64,000 nt of DNA, from NCBI RefSeq assembly GCF_011516645.4, contig NZ_CP088285.1, forward strand, positions 5,412,501 to 5,476,500, in the 5' to 3' direction. Shown here piece after piece: positions 25,689-35,393 of the stretch. The notes beneath the pieces are model-generated. The model had not been told where the DNA came from and ran no database searches. It was given only the letters and a program-made list of their open reading frames with translations. A program made the translations under genes and the position numbers. Position 1 is the stretch's first letter, and every line of letters begins with the position of its first letter. Source of the stretch: Bradyrhizobium septentrionale (GTDB taxonomy: Bacteria; Pseudomonadota; Alphaproteobacteria; Rhizobiales; Xanthobacteraceae).

Positions 25689-27337
25689 CAAGTCCATCCT
25701 CCGTTTCAAAGTCGATGACGATGGGCGAAGCCGGCCTGGCGTCCGCGCTCGCGGTATTTGCCTTCGTTTGCTTTCTCGGCGCAGCGATGGGGCACGATCC
25801 GGCATTCAGTTTTCACGCGGCGCTTGCTTGCGCGGCCAGCCTGATCTCCGTGGTCGTGATCGGCAATCGCTATCTGGACCGCCCGGCTGCATTGCCTCCG
25901 GCGGAGATCGGTGGGCGCCCCAATTACAATCTCGGCCCGATCAAGTTCGCTTCGGCGATGGCAATGTTCTGGGGTATTGCGGGCTTCACCGTGGGTCTGA
26001 TCATCGCCATGCAGCTGGCCTGGCCCGCGCTCAACTTCGATCTGCCCTGGACGACATTCGGCCGTCTGCGGCCGCTGCATACGTCTGCGGTAATTTTTGC
26101 ATTCGGCGGCAATGTCCTGATCGCGACCTCGTTCTATGTCGTGCAGAAGACCTGCCGCACGCGCCTTGCGGGCGACCTCGCGCCCTGGTTCGTCGTGGTC
26201 GGCTACAACTTCTTCATTCTGATCGCCGGCACCGGCTATCTGTTGGGCGTCACCCAGTCGAAGGAATACGCCGAACCGGAGTGGTATGCCGACTTCTGGC
26301 TGACGATTGTCTGGGGGACGTATCTGCTCGTGTTCCTGATGACGCTGGTGAAGCGCAAGGAGCCGCACATCTTCGTCGCCAACTGGTTCTATCTGGCGTT
26401 CATCGTCACGATCGCGGTGCTCCATCTCGGCAATAACGCCGCGCTTCCGGTCTCCTTCCTCGGCTCGAAGTCCTACGTTGCCTGGGGCGGTGTGCAGGAT
26501 GCCATGTTCCAGTGGTGGTATGGCCACAACGCTGTCGGCTTCTTCCTGACTGCCGGCTTCCTAGCGATCATGTACTACTTCATTCCGAAGCGGGCGGAGC
26601 GTCCGGTCTATTCTTACCGGCTTTCGATCATCCATTTCTGGGCGCTGATCTTCCTCTACATCTGGGCTGGCCCGCATCACTTGCACTACACGGCGCTGCC
26701 GGACTGGGCGCAAACCCTTGGTATGACATTCTCGATCATGCTCTGGATGCCTTCCTGGGGAGGCATGATCAACGGCCTGATGACGCTGTCGGGAGCCTGG
26801 GACAAGCTGCGCACCGATCCCGTGCTGCGCATGATGGTGGTGTCGGTCGCCTTCTACGGCATGTCGACCTTCGAAGGCCCGATGATGTCGATCAAGGTGG
26901 TCAATTCGCTGAGCCACTACACTGACTGGACCATCGGTCACGTGCATTCCGGAGCGCTGGGATGGGTCGGCTTCGTCTCCTTCGGCGCGCTTTACTGCCT
27001 CGTCCCGTGGCTCTGGAATCGCCAGCTCTATAGCCTGAAGCTCGTCAACTGGCACTTCTGGATATCGACTATCGGCATTGTGCTCTACATTTCCGCAATG
27101 TGGGTGTCGGGGATCCTGCAAGGCTTGATGTGGCGTGCCTACACTTCGCTCGGCTTCTTCGAATACTCCTTCATCGAGTCGGTCGAGGCCATGCATCCCT
27201 TCTACATCATCCGCGCGGCTGGCGGCGCGCTGTTTCTGGTCGGCGCCCTGATCATGGCCTTCAATCTCTGGATGACGGTCAATGCTGGCCGAGCCAGCGA
27301 AACCGAGGGCGCCGGTGCTCTCCAGCCTGCCGAATAG
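25685..27337 (+). CDS. fixN: cbb3-type cytochrome c oxidase subunit I
   Basis: The catalytic membrane subunit of the high-affinity terminal oxidase reduces O2 to water at a heme b3-CuB site and pumps protons. About twelve membrane helices are evident. Signature segments include [40 protein letters not shown] (copper-ligand region), [15 protein letters not shown] and [16 protein letters not shown] (heme ligands). At 550 residues the length is typical. It begins within the stop codon of the preceding gene and heads fixNOQP. The oxidase lets nitrogen-fixing or oxygen-starved cells respire at nanomolar oxygen. Confidence 0.95.
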   Translation: MTSPSSVSKSMTMGEAGLASALAVFAFVCFLGAAMGHDPAFSFHAALACAASLISVVVIGNRYLDRPAALPPAEIGGRPNYNLGPIKFASAMAMFWGIAGFTVGLIIAMQLAWPALNFDLPWTTFGRLRPLHTSAVIFAFGGNVLIATSFYVVQKTCRTRLAGDLAPWFVVVGYNFFILIAGTGYLLGVTQSKEYAEPEWYADFWLTIVWGTYLLVFLMTLVKRKEPHIFVANWFYLAFIVTIAVLHLGNNAALPVSFLGSKSYVAWGGVQDAMFQWWYGHNAVGFFLTAGFLAIMYYFIPKRAERPVYSYRLSIIHFWALIFLYIWAGPHHLHYTALPDWAQTLGMTFSIMLWMPSWGGMINGLMTLSGAWDKLRTDPVLRMMVVSVAFYGMSTFEGPMMSIKVVNSLSHYTDWTIGHVHSGALGWVGFVSFGALYCLVPWLWNRQLYSLKLVNWHFWISTIGIVLYISAMWVSGILQGLMWRAYTSLGFFEYSFIESVEAMHPFYIIRAAGGALFLVGALIMAFNLWMTVNAGRASETEGAGALQPAE

Positions 27338-27345
27338 GTTGAGAT

Positions 27346-28080
27346 ATGTCTCTCTGGAATCGACACAAGATCGTTGAGAAGAACTCGATCATCCTGATCG
27401 CCGGCATTCTCGTGGTCATTGCCATCGGCGGACTGGTCGAGATCACGCCGCTGTTCTACCTGAAGAGCACGATCGAGGCGGTCGACGGCGTGCGGCCTTA
27501 TACGCCGCTCGAGCTCGCCGGCCGCAACATCTATGTCCGCGAGGGCTGTTACCTCTGCCACTCGCAGATGATCCGGCCGCTGCGCGACGAGGTTGAGCGC
27601 TACGGCCACTATTCGCTGGCCGCCGAGAGCATGTATGACCACCCGTTCCAGTGGGGTTCCAAGCGCACCGGACCGGACCTAGCGCGCGTCGGCGGCAAGT
27701 ACTCCGACGACTGGCACGTCACGCACCTGATCAATCCACGCTCAATCGTCCCGCAATCGGTGATGCCCGGATACCCGGCGCTCGCCAGGACGGAGCTCGA
27801 TCCGTCCGACGCCATGGCTCATCTGCGGACCAACCGCGCGGTCGGCGTGCCCTATACCGACGAGCAGATCGCCAACGCGGCCGCCGATCTGAAAGCACAG
27901 GTCGACCCCGACAGCCCCGGCTCCGACGCGCTCCAGAAGCGCTATCCGAAGGCGGTGGTCCGTAACTTCGACAGCAAGGCCGGTAATCCGACCGAGCTCG
28001 ACGCGCTGATCGCCTACCTGCAGATGCTCGGCACGCTCGTCGACTTCAAGCTCTACAACGAAAAAGCCAATCTGCGCTGA
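27346..28080 (+). CDS. fixO: cbb3 oxidase monoheme subunit II
   Basis: This membrane-anchored c-type cytochrome passes electrons to subunit I. An N-terminal anchor ([20 protein letters not shown]) is followed by the heme motif CYLCH ([20 protein letters not shown]) and a methionine ligand region ([15 protein letters not shown]). Its 244 residues are normal. It starts 8 nt after fixN. Confidence 0.95.
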   Translation: MSLWNRHKIVEKNSIILIAGILVVIAIGGLVEITPLFYLKSTIEAVDGVRPYTPLELAGRNIYVREGCYLCHSQMIRPLRDEVERYGHYSLAAESMYDHPFQWGSKRTGPDLARVGGKYSDDWHVTHLINPRSIVPQSVMPGYPALARTELDPSDAMAHLRTNRAVGVPYTDEQIANAAADLKAQVDPDSPGSDALQKRYPKAVVRNFDSKAGNPTELDALIAYLQMLGTLVDFKLYNEKANLR

Positions 28081-28090
28081 GGGCACGAGC

Positions 28091-28255
28091 ATGAAAGCGA
28101 TCATTCAAGTCGAGAATTTCGCGTCGAGCCTGGTCGGCTCACTCTGGACGCCCATCTTCGTCGGAATATTCGTTGCCATCGTGGTCTACGCGCTGTGGCC
28201 CCGCAACAAATCTCTCTTCGATGCTGCAGCCCGAATGCCGCTGCGGGAGGACTGA
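28091..28255 (+). CDS. fixQ: cbb3 oxidase subunit CcoQ
   Basis: The 54-residue single-pass protein (hydrophobic core SLWTPIFVGIFVAIVVYALW) stabilises the oxidase in characterised systems. It ends with a short basic and acidic tail (PRNKSLFDAAARMPLRED). It lies between fixO and fixP with spacings of 10 and 6 nt. Confidence 0.9.
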   Translation: MKAIIQVENFASSLVGSLWTPIFVGIFVAIVVYALWPRNKSLFDAAARMPLRED

Positions 28256-28261
28256 CCGATC

Positions 28262-29134
28262 ATGAGCGACCACAACGAAATCGACCGCGTTTCCGGCCGC
28301 AGCACGACTGGTCACGAGTGGGACGGCATCAAGGAGCTGAATACGCCGCTGCCGCGGTGGTGGGTCCTGACATTCTACGCAACGATTATCTGGGCGATCG
28401 GTTACTGGGTCGTCTACCCGGCCTGGCCGCTGGTCTCCGGCTACACCACCGGTCTGTTCCAGTATTCCACCCGCGCCGGTGTCGCGACCGACCTTGCGGA
28501 TATCGAGAAGCTGCGCGGCGAGAAGATGGCGGTGCTCGGCAACGCGTTGCTTTCCGACATCGAGAAAGATCCGGCCCTGCTGGCGCTAGCTCGTGCTCGT
28601 GGCAAGACCGTATTCGCCGACAATTGCGCGCCGTGCCACGGCAGCGGCGGCGCGGGTGCAAAGGGCTATCCGAACCTGAACGACGACGACTGGCTGTGGG
28701 GCGGTTCGCTTGACCAGATCATGCAGACAATCCAGTTCGGTGCACGTTCCGGACACGCAAAGACTCACGAAGGGCAGATGCTGGCATTCGGCCGCGACGG
28801 CGTCCTCAAGAAGGACGAGATCGTGACCGTCGCCAACTATGTGCGCTCGCTTTCCGGCCTTTCCACCGCGCCGAGGTTCGACGCCGTCGCAGGGAAGAAG
28901 CTGTTCACCGAAAACTGCGCCAGCTGCCATGGCGACAACGCCAAGGGCAACCCTGAGCTCGGCGCGCCGAACCTGACCGACCAGATCTGGCTTTATGGCT
29001 CCGACGAGGAGACGCTGGTCGAGACCATCACCAATGGCCGCGCCGGCGTCATGCCGGCCTGGGTCGGCCGCCTCGACCCGGTCACAGTCAAGGCGTTGGC
29101 GGTCTATGTGCACTCGCTCGGCGGCGGCAAGTAG
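28262..29134 (+). CDS. fixP: cbb3 oxidase diheme subunit III
   Basis: An N-terminal membrane anchor (WWVLTFYATIIWAIGYWVVY) precedes two cytochrome c domains with heme motifs CAPCH and CASCH. Each has a downstream methionine region (MLAFGRDGVLKKDE; RAGVMPAWVGRL). The subunit accepts electrons from soluble or bc1-linked cytochromes and delivers them to FixO. At 290 residues it is full length. It is the last gene of the operon. Confidence 0.95.
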   Translation: MSDHNEIDRVSGRSTTGHEWDGIKELNTPLPRWWVLTFYATIIWAIGYWVVYPAWPLVSGYTTGLFQYSTRAGVATDLADIEKLRGEKMAVLGNALLSDIEKDPALLALARARGKTVFADNCAPCHGSGGAGAKGYPNLNDDDWLWGGSLDQIMQTIQFGARSGHAKTHEGQMLAFGRDGVLKKDEIVTVANYVRSLSGLSTAPRFDAVAGKKLFTENCASCHGDNAKGNPELGAPNLTDQIWLYGSDEETLVETITNGRAGVMPAWVGRLDPVTVKALAVYVHSLGGGK

Positions 29135-29160
29135 CCGCCACCGCGAGGGGACCGGGATCA

Positions 29161-29174
29161 TTGACCGAGGTCAA
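29161..29174. promoter_or_regulatory. FixK/FNR-type box of fixGHIS
   Basis: TTGACCGAGGTCAA matches 8 of 10 positions and is a perfect dyad. The predicted start near 29209 leaves a 20-nt leader before the fixG ATG. Confidence 0.65.
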
Positions 29175-29228
29175 ACCCGGACATGTTGCGGGGATGTAGG
29201 TTTCAACCGAGCCTCACTTGAGCAACCC

Positions 29229-30686
29229 ATGAACAAGCCCGTGTCGCCTGATGAACTCATAACCGACGAAGACGGGCCGCTCTACGCGCCCCGCAAGAAG
29301 GTATATCCGCAGAGCGTCTCAGGCCGATTCCGCTCGATCAAATGGCGGTTGATGGCCGTCTGTCTCGGCGTCTACTATCTGCTGCCGTTCGTGCGCTGGC
29401 ATCGGGGCCTCGGCGCGCCCGACCAGGCGGTCCTGATCGATTTTCCAAACCGACGCTTCTATTTCTTCTTCATCGAGCTGTGGCCGCAAGAAATCTACTA
29501 TTTCACTGGCCTTTTGGTGCTGGCGGCGCTCGCCTTGTTCCTGATGAACGCGCTGGGTGGGCGGATCTGGTGCGGCTATCTCTGCCCGCAGACGGTCTGG
29601 ACGGATCTGTTCTGTGCGGTCGAGCGGCTAGTCGAAGGTGATCGCCGCGCGCAAATGAAGGCCGACGCTGGCCCAATGACCGTAAAGCGAGCCGGTCGCC
29701 GTGCGTTGAAGCACGCGATCTGGCTCATGATCGCGTGGTGGACTGGTGGCGCCTGGGTGCTCTACTTCGCCGATGCGCCGACGCTGGTGCGCGACCTTGC
29801 GACTTTTCAGGCCCCAGTGATCGCCTATGTCTGGATCGCGATGCTGACCGCGTCGACCTATCTGCTGGCCGGCTATATGCGCGAGCAGGTCTGCGTCTAT
29901 ATGTGCCCGTGGCCGCGGATACAGGCCGCGCTGACCGACGAGTGGGCCCTCATCGTCACATACAAATACGATCGCGGCGAACCGCGTTGCTCGGTCAAGA
30001 AGGCGTTCGACATTCGGTCGCTCGGCGAGAAGGCCGGCGATTGCATCGATTGCAACCAGTGCGTTGCCGTGTGCCCGACTGGGATCGACATTCGCGATGG
30101 CGCGCAGCTTGGCTGCATCCAGTGCGGCCTGTGCATTGATGCCTGTGATGCTGTCATGACCAAGATCAGTCGCAAGACGGGTCTGATCGGATACGACAAC
30201 GATATCAACGTTCAGCGCCGCGTTGCCGGCAAGCAGGAGATTTTCAAGCCTGTTCGCGCCCGTACCGTTGTCTACGCCAGCCTGATCACCGTCGTCTGTG
30301 CTGTGATGCTTTACGCGTTGATGTCGCGAACCCTGCTCGACATCAACGTGCTGCACGACCGCAATCCGATTGCGGTGCGTCTTAGTGACGGCGCGATCCG
30401 CAATGGATACACACTGCGTTTCCTCAACAAGCGCGGCTTTGATCGCGTGATCGCGATCGATGTCGAAGGGCCAGCCAACGCGAAGCTGCACGTCATCGGT
30501 GCGGACTCCGTGACGCCAGACCGGCCGATGATCGTCCTTGGCCGCGACACCACCACCGAGCTTCGCGTGCTGGTGACGGCGGCGTTCGATGAAAAGGCGG
30601 AAAAGTCGGTGCCGGTCACGTTCCGCGTCACTGATATCGGTCTCGGAGAGGTCGCCTCCGCGACCGACCACTTCGTCCTTCCCTAA
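29229..30686 (+). CDS. fixG: Oxidase-assembly iron-sulfur membrane protein (CcoG)
   Basis: FixG/CcoG acts in copper handling for cbb3 oxidase assembly (cupric reductase in characterised CcoG). The 485-residue protein has about five membrane helices, cysteine motifs in the membrane region (IWCGYLCPQTVW, VCVYMCPWPRIQ), and two 4Fe-4S ferredoxin motifs (CIDCNQCVAVCP and CIQCGLCIDACD). It ends with a periplasmic immunoglobulin-like C-terminal domain. I start at the ATG at 29229; the frame is open upstream but that lies before the promoter box. Confidence 0.9.
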   Translation: MNKPVSPDELITDEDGPLYAPRKKVYPQSVSGRFRSIKWRLMAVCLGVYYLLPFVRWHRGLGAPDQAVLIDFPNRRFYFFFIELWPQEIYYFTGLLVLAALALFLMNALGGRIWCGYLCPQTVWTDLFCAVERLVEGDRRAQMKADAGPMTVKRAGRRALKHAIWLMIAWWTGGAWVLYFADAPTLVRDLATFQAPVIAYVWIAMLTASTYLLAGYMREQVCVYMCPWPRIQAALTDEWALIVTYKYDRGEPRCSVKKAFDIRSLGEKAGDCIDCNQCVAVCPTGIDIRDGAQLGCIQCGLCIDACDAVMTKISRKTGLIGYDNDINVQRRVAGKQEIFKPVRARTVVYASLITVVCAVMLYALMSRTLLDINVLHDRNPIAVRLSDGAIRNGYTLRFLNKRGFDRVIAIDVEGPANAKLHVIGADSVTPDRPMIVLGRDTTTELRVLVTAAFDEKAEKSVPVTFRVTDIGLGEVASATDHFVLP

Positions 30687-30702
30687 CCACGGACATCCCG
30701 CC

Positions 30703-31203
30703 ATGCCAGCCTCTCGTCCAGCCGCGCGACCCGTCACCGGACGTTTCGTCTTGGTCACGACGATCGCATTCTTCGCCGTCGTCATCAGCGTGAATATGGT
30801 CATGATGCGCCTTGCCATTTCGACTCTTCCGGGCACAGAGGTCGACAGCGCCTACAGTGCCAGTCTCGCTTATCAACGCGAGATCGATTCGGCCAGGCAG
30901 CAGAACGAGCGCGACTGGCGGGTCCAGGCCCATATCGATCGGCGGCCTGACGGCAGCGCTGCAATTGCACTCGAGGCGCGCGACCACGCCGGCGCGCCGC
31001 TCACGGGGATGAGTTTCCTCGCCCGGCTCGAACGGCCGATCGATCGTCGCGCCGACCGGGCAATCGAGATTGGCGAGGCCGGGGGTGGGAGCTATAGCGG
31101 CCGCGCCGAAGGCGTCGCGGCAGGGCAGTGGGACCTCGTAATCGAGGCCGACGCCGATGGCCGGCGCATGTTCCTGTCGAAGAACCGAATCCTGCTGAAC
31201 TGA
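30703..31203 (+). CDS. fixH: cbb3 oxidase assembly protein FixH (CcoH)
   Basis: A single N-terminal membrane helix (FVLVTTIAFFAVVISVNMVM) precedes a periplasmic domain of the FixH family (LAYQREIDSARQQNERDWRV; LIEADADGRRMFLSKN-like end). The protein is 166 residues. FixH is needed for late maturation of the oxidase and contacts its subunits in characterised species. It sits 16 nt after fixG. Confidence 0.9.
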   Translation: MPASRPAARPVTGRFVLVTTIAFFAVVISVNMVMMRLAISTLPGTEVDSAYSASLAYQREIDSARQQNERDWRVQAHIDRRPDGSAAIALEARDHAGAPLTGMSFLARLERPIDRRADRAIEIGEAGGGSYSGRAEGVAAGQWDLVIEADADGRRMFLSKNRILLN

Positions 31204-31214
31204 AGGTGCATCCT

Positions 31215-33401
31215 ATGCAGGCGGATATCGATTTCTCTCACTATCTGAAGAGCGCGGGCACCGGGCTCATCCATCTCGATCTCGCAGTCGAGGGCATCAA
31301 TTGCGCGGGCTGCATGGCCAAGATCGAGCGCAATCTGTCAGCCATACCGGACGTCACCTCGGCCCGCGTGAACTTGACGGACAGTCGCCTTGCGCTGGAA
31401 TGGAAGGCGGGTGCTCTTGAACCGGCGCTGTTCGTAAGTCGGCTCGCGGAGCTCGGCTACAAGGCCTATCCCTTCGAGCGCGATGATGCCGAAACCCTGG
31501 AGGCTCGACGTGCGCAAGGCCTGTTGCGCCGGCTGGGCGTCGCGGCCTTTGCCGCCATGAACGTCATGATGCTGTCGGTCCCGGTATGGTCCGGCAACGT
31601 CTCCGACATGCTGCCGGAGCAGCGTGATTTCTTCCACTGGCTGTCGGCGCTGATCGTGCTGCCGGCCGCAGCCTATTCGGCGCAGCCTTTCTTCTCGTCG
31701 GCGTTGTCAGCCCTGCGAGCGCGCGGCGTCAACATGGACGTTCCGATCAGTATCGGCATCATCCTGGCGCTTGCAACCTCGGTTATCGAGACCGTAAACC
31801 ACGCCGAACATGCCTATTTCGATGCCGCGATCATGCTGATCGCTTTCCTGCTCGCTGGCCGCTACCTCGACCAGAACATGCGGCGGCGTACCCGTGCCTT
31901 TGCCGGCAACCTGTACGCCCTCAAGGCGGAGACCGCGACGAAGTTCATCAGTCCGACCGAGATCAGAACGGTCCCGGTAGCTGCGATCCGGCCCGGCGAC
32001 ATCGTGCTGCTGCGGCCCGGCGAGCGCTGTTCGGTCGATGGCGAAGTGATCGAGGGCCGCTCGGAGGTCGACCAGAGCCTGATCACGGGCGAAACCTTGC
32101 CGGCGATGGTGACGCCTGGCAGCGCTATATTCGCGGGCACACTGATCCGTTCCGGAACATTGCGCGTCCGTGTGTCGGCCGCCTCGGGTGGTACGCTGCT
32201 GGATGAGATATCTCAGCTGCTCGATCGCGCGCTCCAGGCGCGCTCGCGCTATCTTCGACTTGCGGAGCGTGCATCAAGGCTCTATGCCCCGGTGGTGCAC
32301 GCGACCGCGTTGACCACGATGCTGGGCTGGCTGGCATATGGCGCGAGCTTTCATGATTCGATCGTGACAGCGATTGCAGTCCTGATCATCACCTGTCCCT
32401 GCGCATTGGGGCTTGCCATTCCTGCCGTGCAGACGATTGCATCCGGTGCGCTGTTTGGCTCTGGCGTGCTGCTCAACGCTGGCGACGCGATCGAGCGTAT
32501 CGCCGAGATCGACCGGGTGATCTTCGACAAGACGGGCACGTTGACGCTACCCGAGCTTGATGTCGTCAATCTCGCGGAAATCCCGGACGATGTCGTGAAG
32601 CTGGCAGGCCGTTTGGCACTCTCGAGCCGTCATCCGGTCGCTGCCGCGGTCGCGCGCAAGGCGGGTGCGGCCGCACCCCTGCCGGACATCCAGGAAGAAC
32701 CAGGCCAGGGCGTCCACGGTTTTCACGAAGGTCGTCCGATCCGGCTGGGCCGGCCGTCATTCTGCGGCGCGAACGACCTCGCCAACGAGCTTCTGTGCCG
32801 CGATCCCGAGGCGTCCGTCGTCGCATTCAGGTCTGGCGAGTGCAGATATGCCTTCGCGGTTCGGCAGCGGTTGCGGCCGGACGCGGCTGAGGTGGTGGCA
32901 GCGCTGGCGCGCCTGGGCATCGTCGTCGAGATCGTGTCTGGGGATCGCGAACCTGCGGTCCGGCTGGCAGCCGAGGTGCTCGGCGTGCACGAATGGCGCG
33001 CCGAGGTGTCTCCGGTCGACAAGATCGACCGGATCGACGAACTGGTGCGCCAGGGCTGCAAGGTACTGATGGTCGGCGACGGCCTGAACGATGCGCCAGC
33101 GCTGGCTGCCGCGCACGCCTCGATGTCGCCCGTTACGGCGACCCACATGAGCCAGGCTGTCGCCGATGCGGTCTTTCTCGGCGAACGTCTCGCGCCAGTG
33201 CTGACAGCTGTCAAGGTGTCCCGCAAGGCGCTGCGGTTGATGCGCCAAAATCTCTGGCTCGCCGTGATCTACAACGTGCTGGCCGTGCCGATCGCGATCG
33301 TCGGTCTGGTCACGCCACTGATTGCCGCGGCGGCGATGTCGGGCTCCTCGGTGATCGTGATGCTGAACGCGCTGAGGGCACGAACGACGGAGACGGTCTG
33401 A
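31215..33401 (+). CDS. fixI: Copper-exporting P-type ATPase for oxidase assembly
   Basis: This P1B-type pump (728 residues) delivers copper towards the periplasm for the CuB site. Visible features, in order: one heavy-metal-binding domain with CAGC at residues 30-33; eight membrane helices with the transport motif CPC (LIITCPCALGLAIP); the TGE actuator loop (SLITGETLP); the phosphorylation motif DKTGT; and the hinge GDGLNDAPALA. It starts 11 nt after fixH. The frame is open further upstream, but the ATG at 31215 gives the family N-terminus. Confidence 0.93.
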   Translation: MQADIDFSHYLKSAGTGLIHLDLAVEGINCAGCMAKIERNLSAIPDVTSARVNLTDSRLALEWKAGALEPALFVSRLAELGYKAYPFERDDAETLEARRAQGLLRRLGVAAFAAMNVMMLSVPVWSGNVSDMLPEQRDFFHWLSALIVLPAAAYSAQPFFSSALSALRARGVNMDVPISIGIILALATSVIETVNHAEHAYFDAAIMLIAFLLAGRYLDQNMRRRTRAFAGNLYALKAETATKFISPTEIRTVPVAAIRPGDIVLLRPGERCSVDGEVIEGRSEVDQSLITGETLPAMVTPGSAIFAGTLIRSGTLRVRVSAASGGTLLDEISQLLDRALQARSRYLRLAERASRLYAPVVHATALTTMLGWLAYGASFHDSIVTAIAVLIITCPCALGLAIPAVQTIASGALFGSGVLLNAGDAIERIAEIDRVIFDKTGTLTLPELDVVNLAEIPDDVVKLAGRLALSSRHPVAAAVARKAGAAAPLPDIQEEPGQGVHGFHEGRPIRLGRPSFCGANDLANELLCRDPEASVVAFRSGECRYAFAVRQRLRPDAAEVVAALARLGIVVEIVSGDREPAVRLAAEVLGVHEWRAEVSPVDKIDRIDELVRQGCKVLMVGDGLNDAPALAAAHASMSPVTATHMSQAVADAVFLGERLAPVLTAVKVSRKALRLMRQNLWLAVIYNVLAVPIAIVGLVTPLIAAAAMSGSSVIVMLNALRARTTETV

Positions 33402-33568
33402 TGGAAATTCTGGTCTTTCTGGTGCCGCTGGCTCTCGCACTTGGCTTTGCCGGCCTGCTCGGCTTCCTCTGGTCACTCAAAAGCGGCCAGTACGACGATC
33501 TCGACGGTGCAGCCTGGCGCGCCATCGCCGACGATGAGCCCGCGAACGGTCAAGGCCGATCCAAATAA
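33401..33568 (+). CDS. fixS: cbb3 oxidase maturation protein FixS (CcoS)
   Basis: A 55-residue membrane protein begins with a hydrophobic helix (LVFLVPLALALGFAGLLGFL) and continues WSLKSGQYDDLDGAAWRAI, the hallmark of CcoS. It is required for cofactor insertion into the catalytic subunit. Its ATG overlaps the fixI stop (TGATG), indicating translational coupling. It closes the operon. Confidence 0.92.
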   Translation: MEILVFLVPLALALGFAGLLGFLWSLKSGQYDDLDGAAWRAIADDEPANGQGRSK

Positions 33569-33727
33569 TGAAAAATATACAAATGAACCCCCCGCGGCGA
33601 TGGTCATTGCCGTTGAGGCTAGGTAGCGCCAGCACCAATGTCCAGTCCGGCCGCCGCGATTGCGGCACCCGAGACCGCAGGAGCAGGACCGAGACCAGCC
33701 GGTTGATAGCACCAAACCGCGCCATCG

Positions 33728-34135
33728 TCAGCAGCAGCACATCGGTGGCACGTCGGGCCGCAAATAGCGCCAATGTGTCGGCAACGCCGTGACGGGTTGC
33801 ATCGTGATGGCGTCGAGCCATCCGTGGGCGAGCCTGACGCAGGGGAAGCCTAGCGGATGTTGCTGGTCATCGATCACGGCGAACTCGACCGCGCAGCCGA
33901 ACGGCGCTGACGCGATGGGTGAACCGGCGAAACCATGAGGTGAATGCTCGGCGCATGCGATGCGGATCGTTCGGTTAGCGATGGCCTGATCGTCCCACAT
34001 TGTGAAATCGGCACATTGATGTCGCTCAAACTTGCGGCCGCCATCGCATACCATTGGCTGGTAGCCGGGACCGTGGGTTCCACTTGCTGAACTGAACAGC
34101 AGCCTGTCCATCAGGTTGACTGACACTCTCTCCGC
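33728..34135 (-). CDS. Possible conserved hypothetical protein
   Basis: The minus-strand frame contains FTMWDDQAIANRTIRIACAE, FGCAVEFAVIDDQQHPLGFP and GWLDAITMQPVTALPTHWRY, which has the composition of a real small cytosolic protein and vaguely recalls an uncharacterised Rhizobiales family. The frame is open to 34306, but the part upstream of about 34135 looks arbitrary. No motif gives a function. Confidence 0.35.
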   Translation of the reverse strand, partial: AERVSVNLMDRLLFSSASGTHGPGYQPMVCDGGRKFERHQCADFTMWDDQAIANRTIRIACAEHSPHGFAGSPIASAPFGCAVEFAVIDDQQHPLGFPCVRLAHGWLDAITMQPVTALPTHWRYLRPDVPPMCCC

Positions 34136-34937
34136 CATATCAACCTCATGCAACGAGTTTGGAATCTCCCGTCCAATCAATCGCGAAATAGCGGGTTTCG
34201 CGATGTAGCGGACCACTGACTCGAACCCCCGATGGCGCGCAGTGCGGTTGTCGCGGGATGGCCCGGTACGCTCTTCGCGAGACACCCATTCTGACGATGC
34301 CATCACCTAGCTCGGATGGTTACCCCCAGGTCGAGCTAAAGCGCCCCATGAGGGTAGCGCTCCTTGAGCGTGTGTGCGCCTCCGTCGACGCTGCGGTGGC
34401 CGATGCTCTGAAGAGGTCGAAAGCTCCATTCGTCGATTTGCGGCTCTGGCGGCTCGGCTCTTACAGAGTCAGGCTGCCCTTGATCCAAGAGGTTAGATTA
34501 GTGGAAAGATGGTCTCGCCATTTGGAAAGGTCAGCTAAGTTATTGAACTTGCTAGAGGTGAATTCGGCCGTTTTTCCAAACGGGCGTTGAAATCGTTGGA
34601 CAATCAATCTCATTTTGATTCCGCAATTCTGAGTCTAGTCCGTCCCGCCTCGGCGAGTTCGGAAGTGCCGAGTTTGTTGCGAAAACACCAACGTTCGGGC
34701 CGAGCTTGGGGCCCGTTTGGAAAGGCGCTGTGGATCTGCTTCTGCCGCCCGGTGGGTGAGGTCACTCCGAACCCAGCAAGGCACTTGCCAGGCTTCCGAA
34801 GTCTCAATGTCGACGAGCTCCGTTCACTTTGCGATACGCCGCAACAAAATCGCAATGAATTGGGTGAAACGACCGTGAACAAAACGGGACGGAAGAGGCT
34901 GCCACAACAAGAAAAATCAACAACTTAGAAAAATGTT
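34136..34937. other. Unassigned spacer at the presumed island border
   Basis: Open frames at 34258-34590 and 34587-34928 on the plus strand lack recognisable content. Base composition is lower in GC than the flanks. I see nothing that can be supported as a gene. Confidence 0.4.
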
Positions 34938-34989
34938 CACTGCGTTCGGGACGCAGGGGTCGCAGGTTCGAATCCTGCCACTCCGACCA
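34938..34989 (+). tRNA. 3' fragment of tRNA-Pro(CGG), likely attachment-site scar
   Basis: The last 52 bases of a proline tRNA are present. They comprise the anticodon arm with stem CTGCG/CGCAG and loop TTCGGGA (anticodon CGG), the variable loop, a T arm with GGTTCGAATCC, and the acceptor 3' strand ACTCCGA followed by encoded CCA. The 5' half (acceptor 5' strand and D arm) is absent; the sequence upstream is unrelated. Such 3' fragments mark where an element integrated into a tRNA gene by tyrosine recombinase, duplicating the tRNA end. Confidence 0.7.
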
Positions 34990-35393
34990 TTCTTCCAAGC
35001 ACTTATAGTTTCTGTGTTTTTCGCGCGCAACGAAATGCGCAATGATTTGCGGCGCGGCAGCCATGTCCGCCGGTTTCCGGACCCAAGTCGTGGAGGTCGG
35101 CGAGTTGCCACTACGATTTTGCGCCGCTCGGAACCGGACACAGGGCGATTGGGGAGCGCGAGGGAAACGGCCCCTGGCGCGACGTTGCGCGGGACATCGC
35201 CAAGCACCACACGTCCTCCCTTGGACCTTGAGCTGATTTTCGGTCGGCATCAAAGCACGAATACCTCGCGGCGAGTAGTGCTCAACTTCAGGCGACTGTC
35301 CCCGCCCGGCGGGGAAGAATCCATTTTTGCAGCCGGCGCACCGCCACTGGAACTGCCCGGCGCAACCGAAGTCCTTCTAGCCGCAGAACCCTC
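34990..35393. other. Spacer right of the tRNA fragment
   Basis: No gene could be supported. A plus-strand frame runs through but has no recognisable protein features. Confidence 0.35.

Noticed and set aside
34190..34235. Second tRNA-like T-loop (GGTTCGAGTC on the minus strand)
   Set aside because: The flanking bases cannot form a T stem or acceptor, and no anticodon arm is present.
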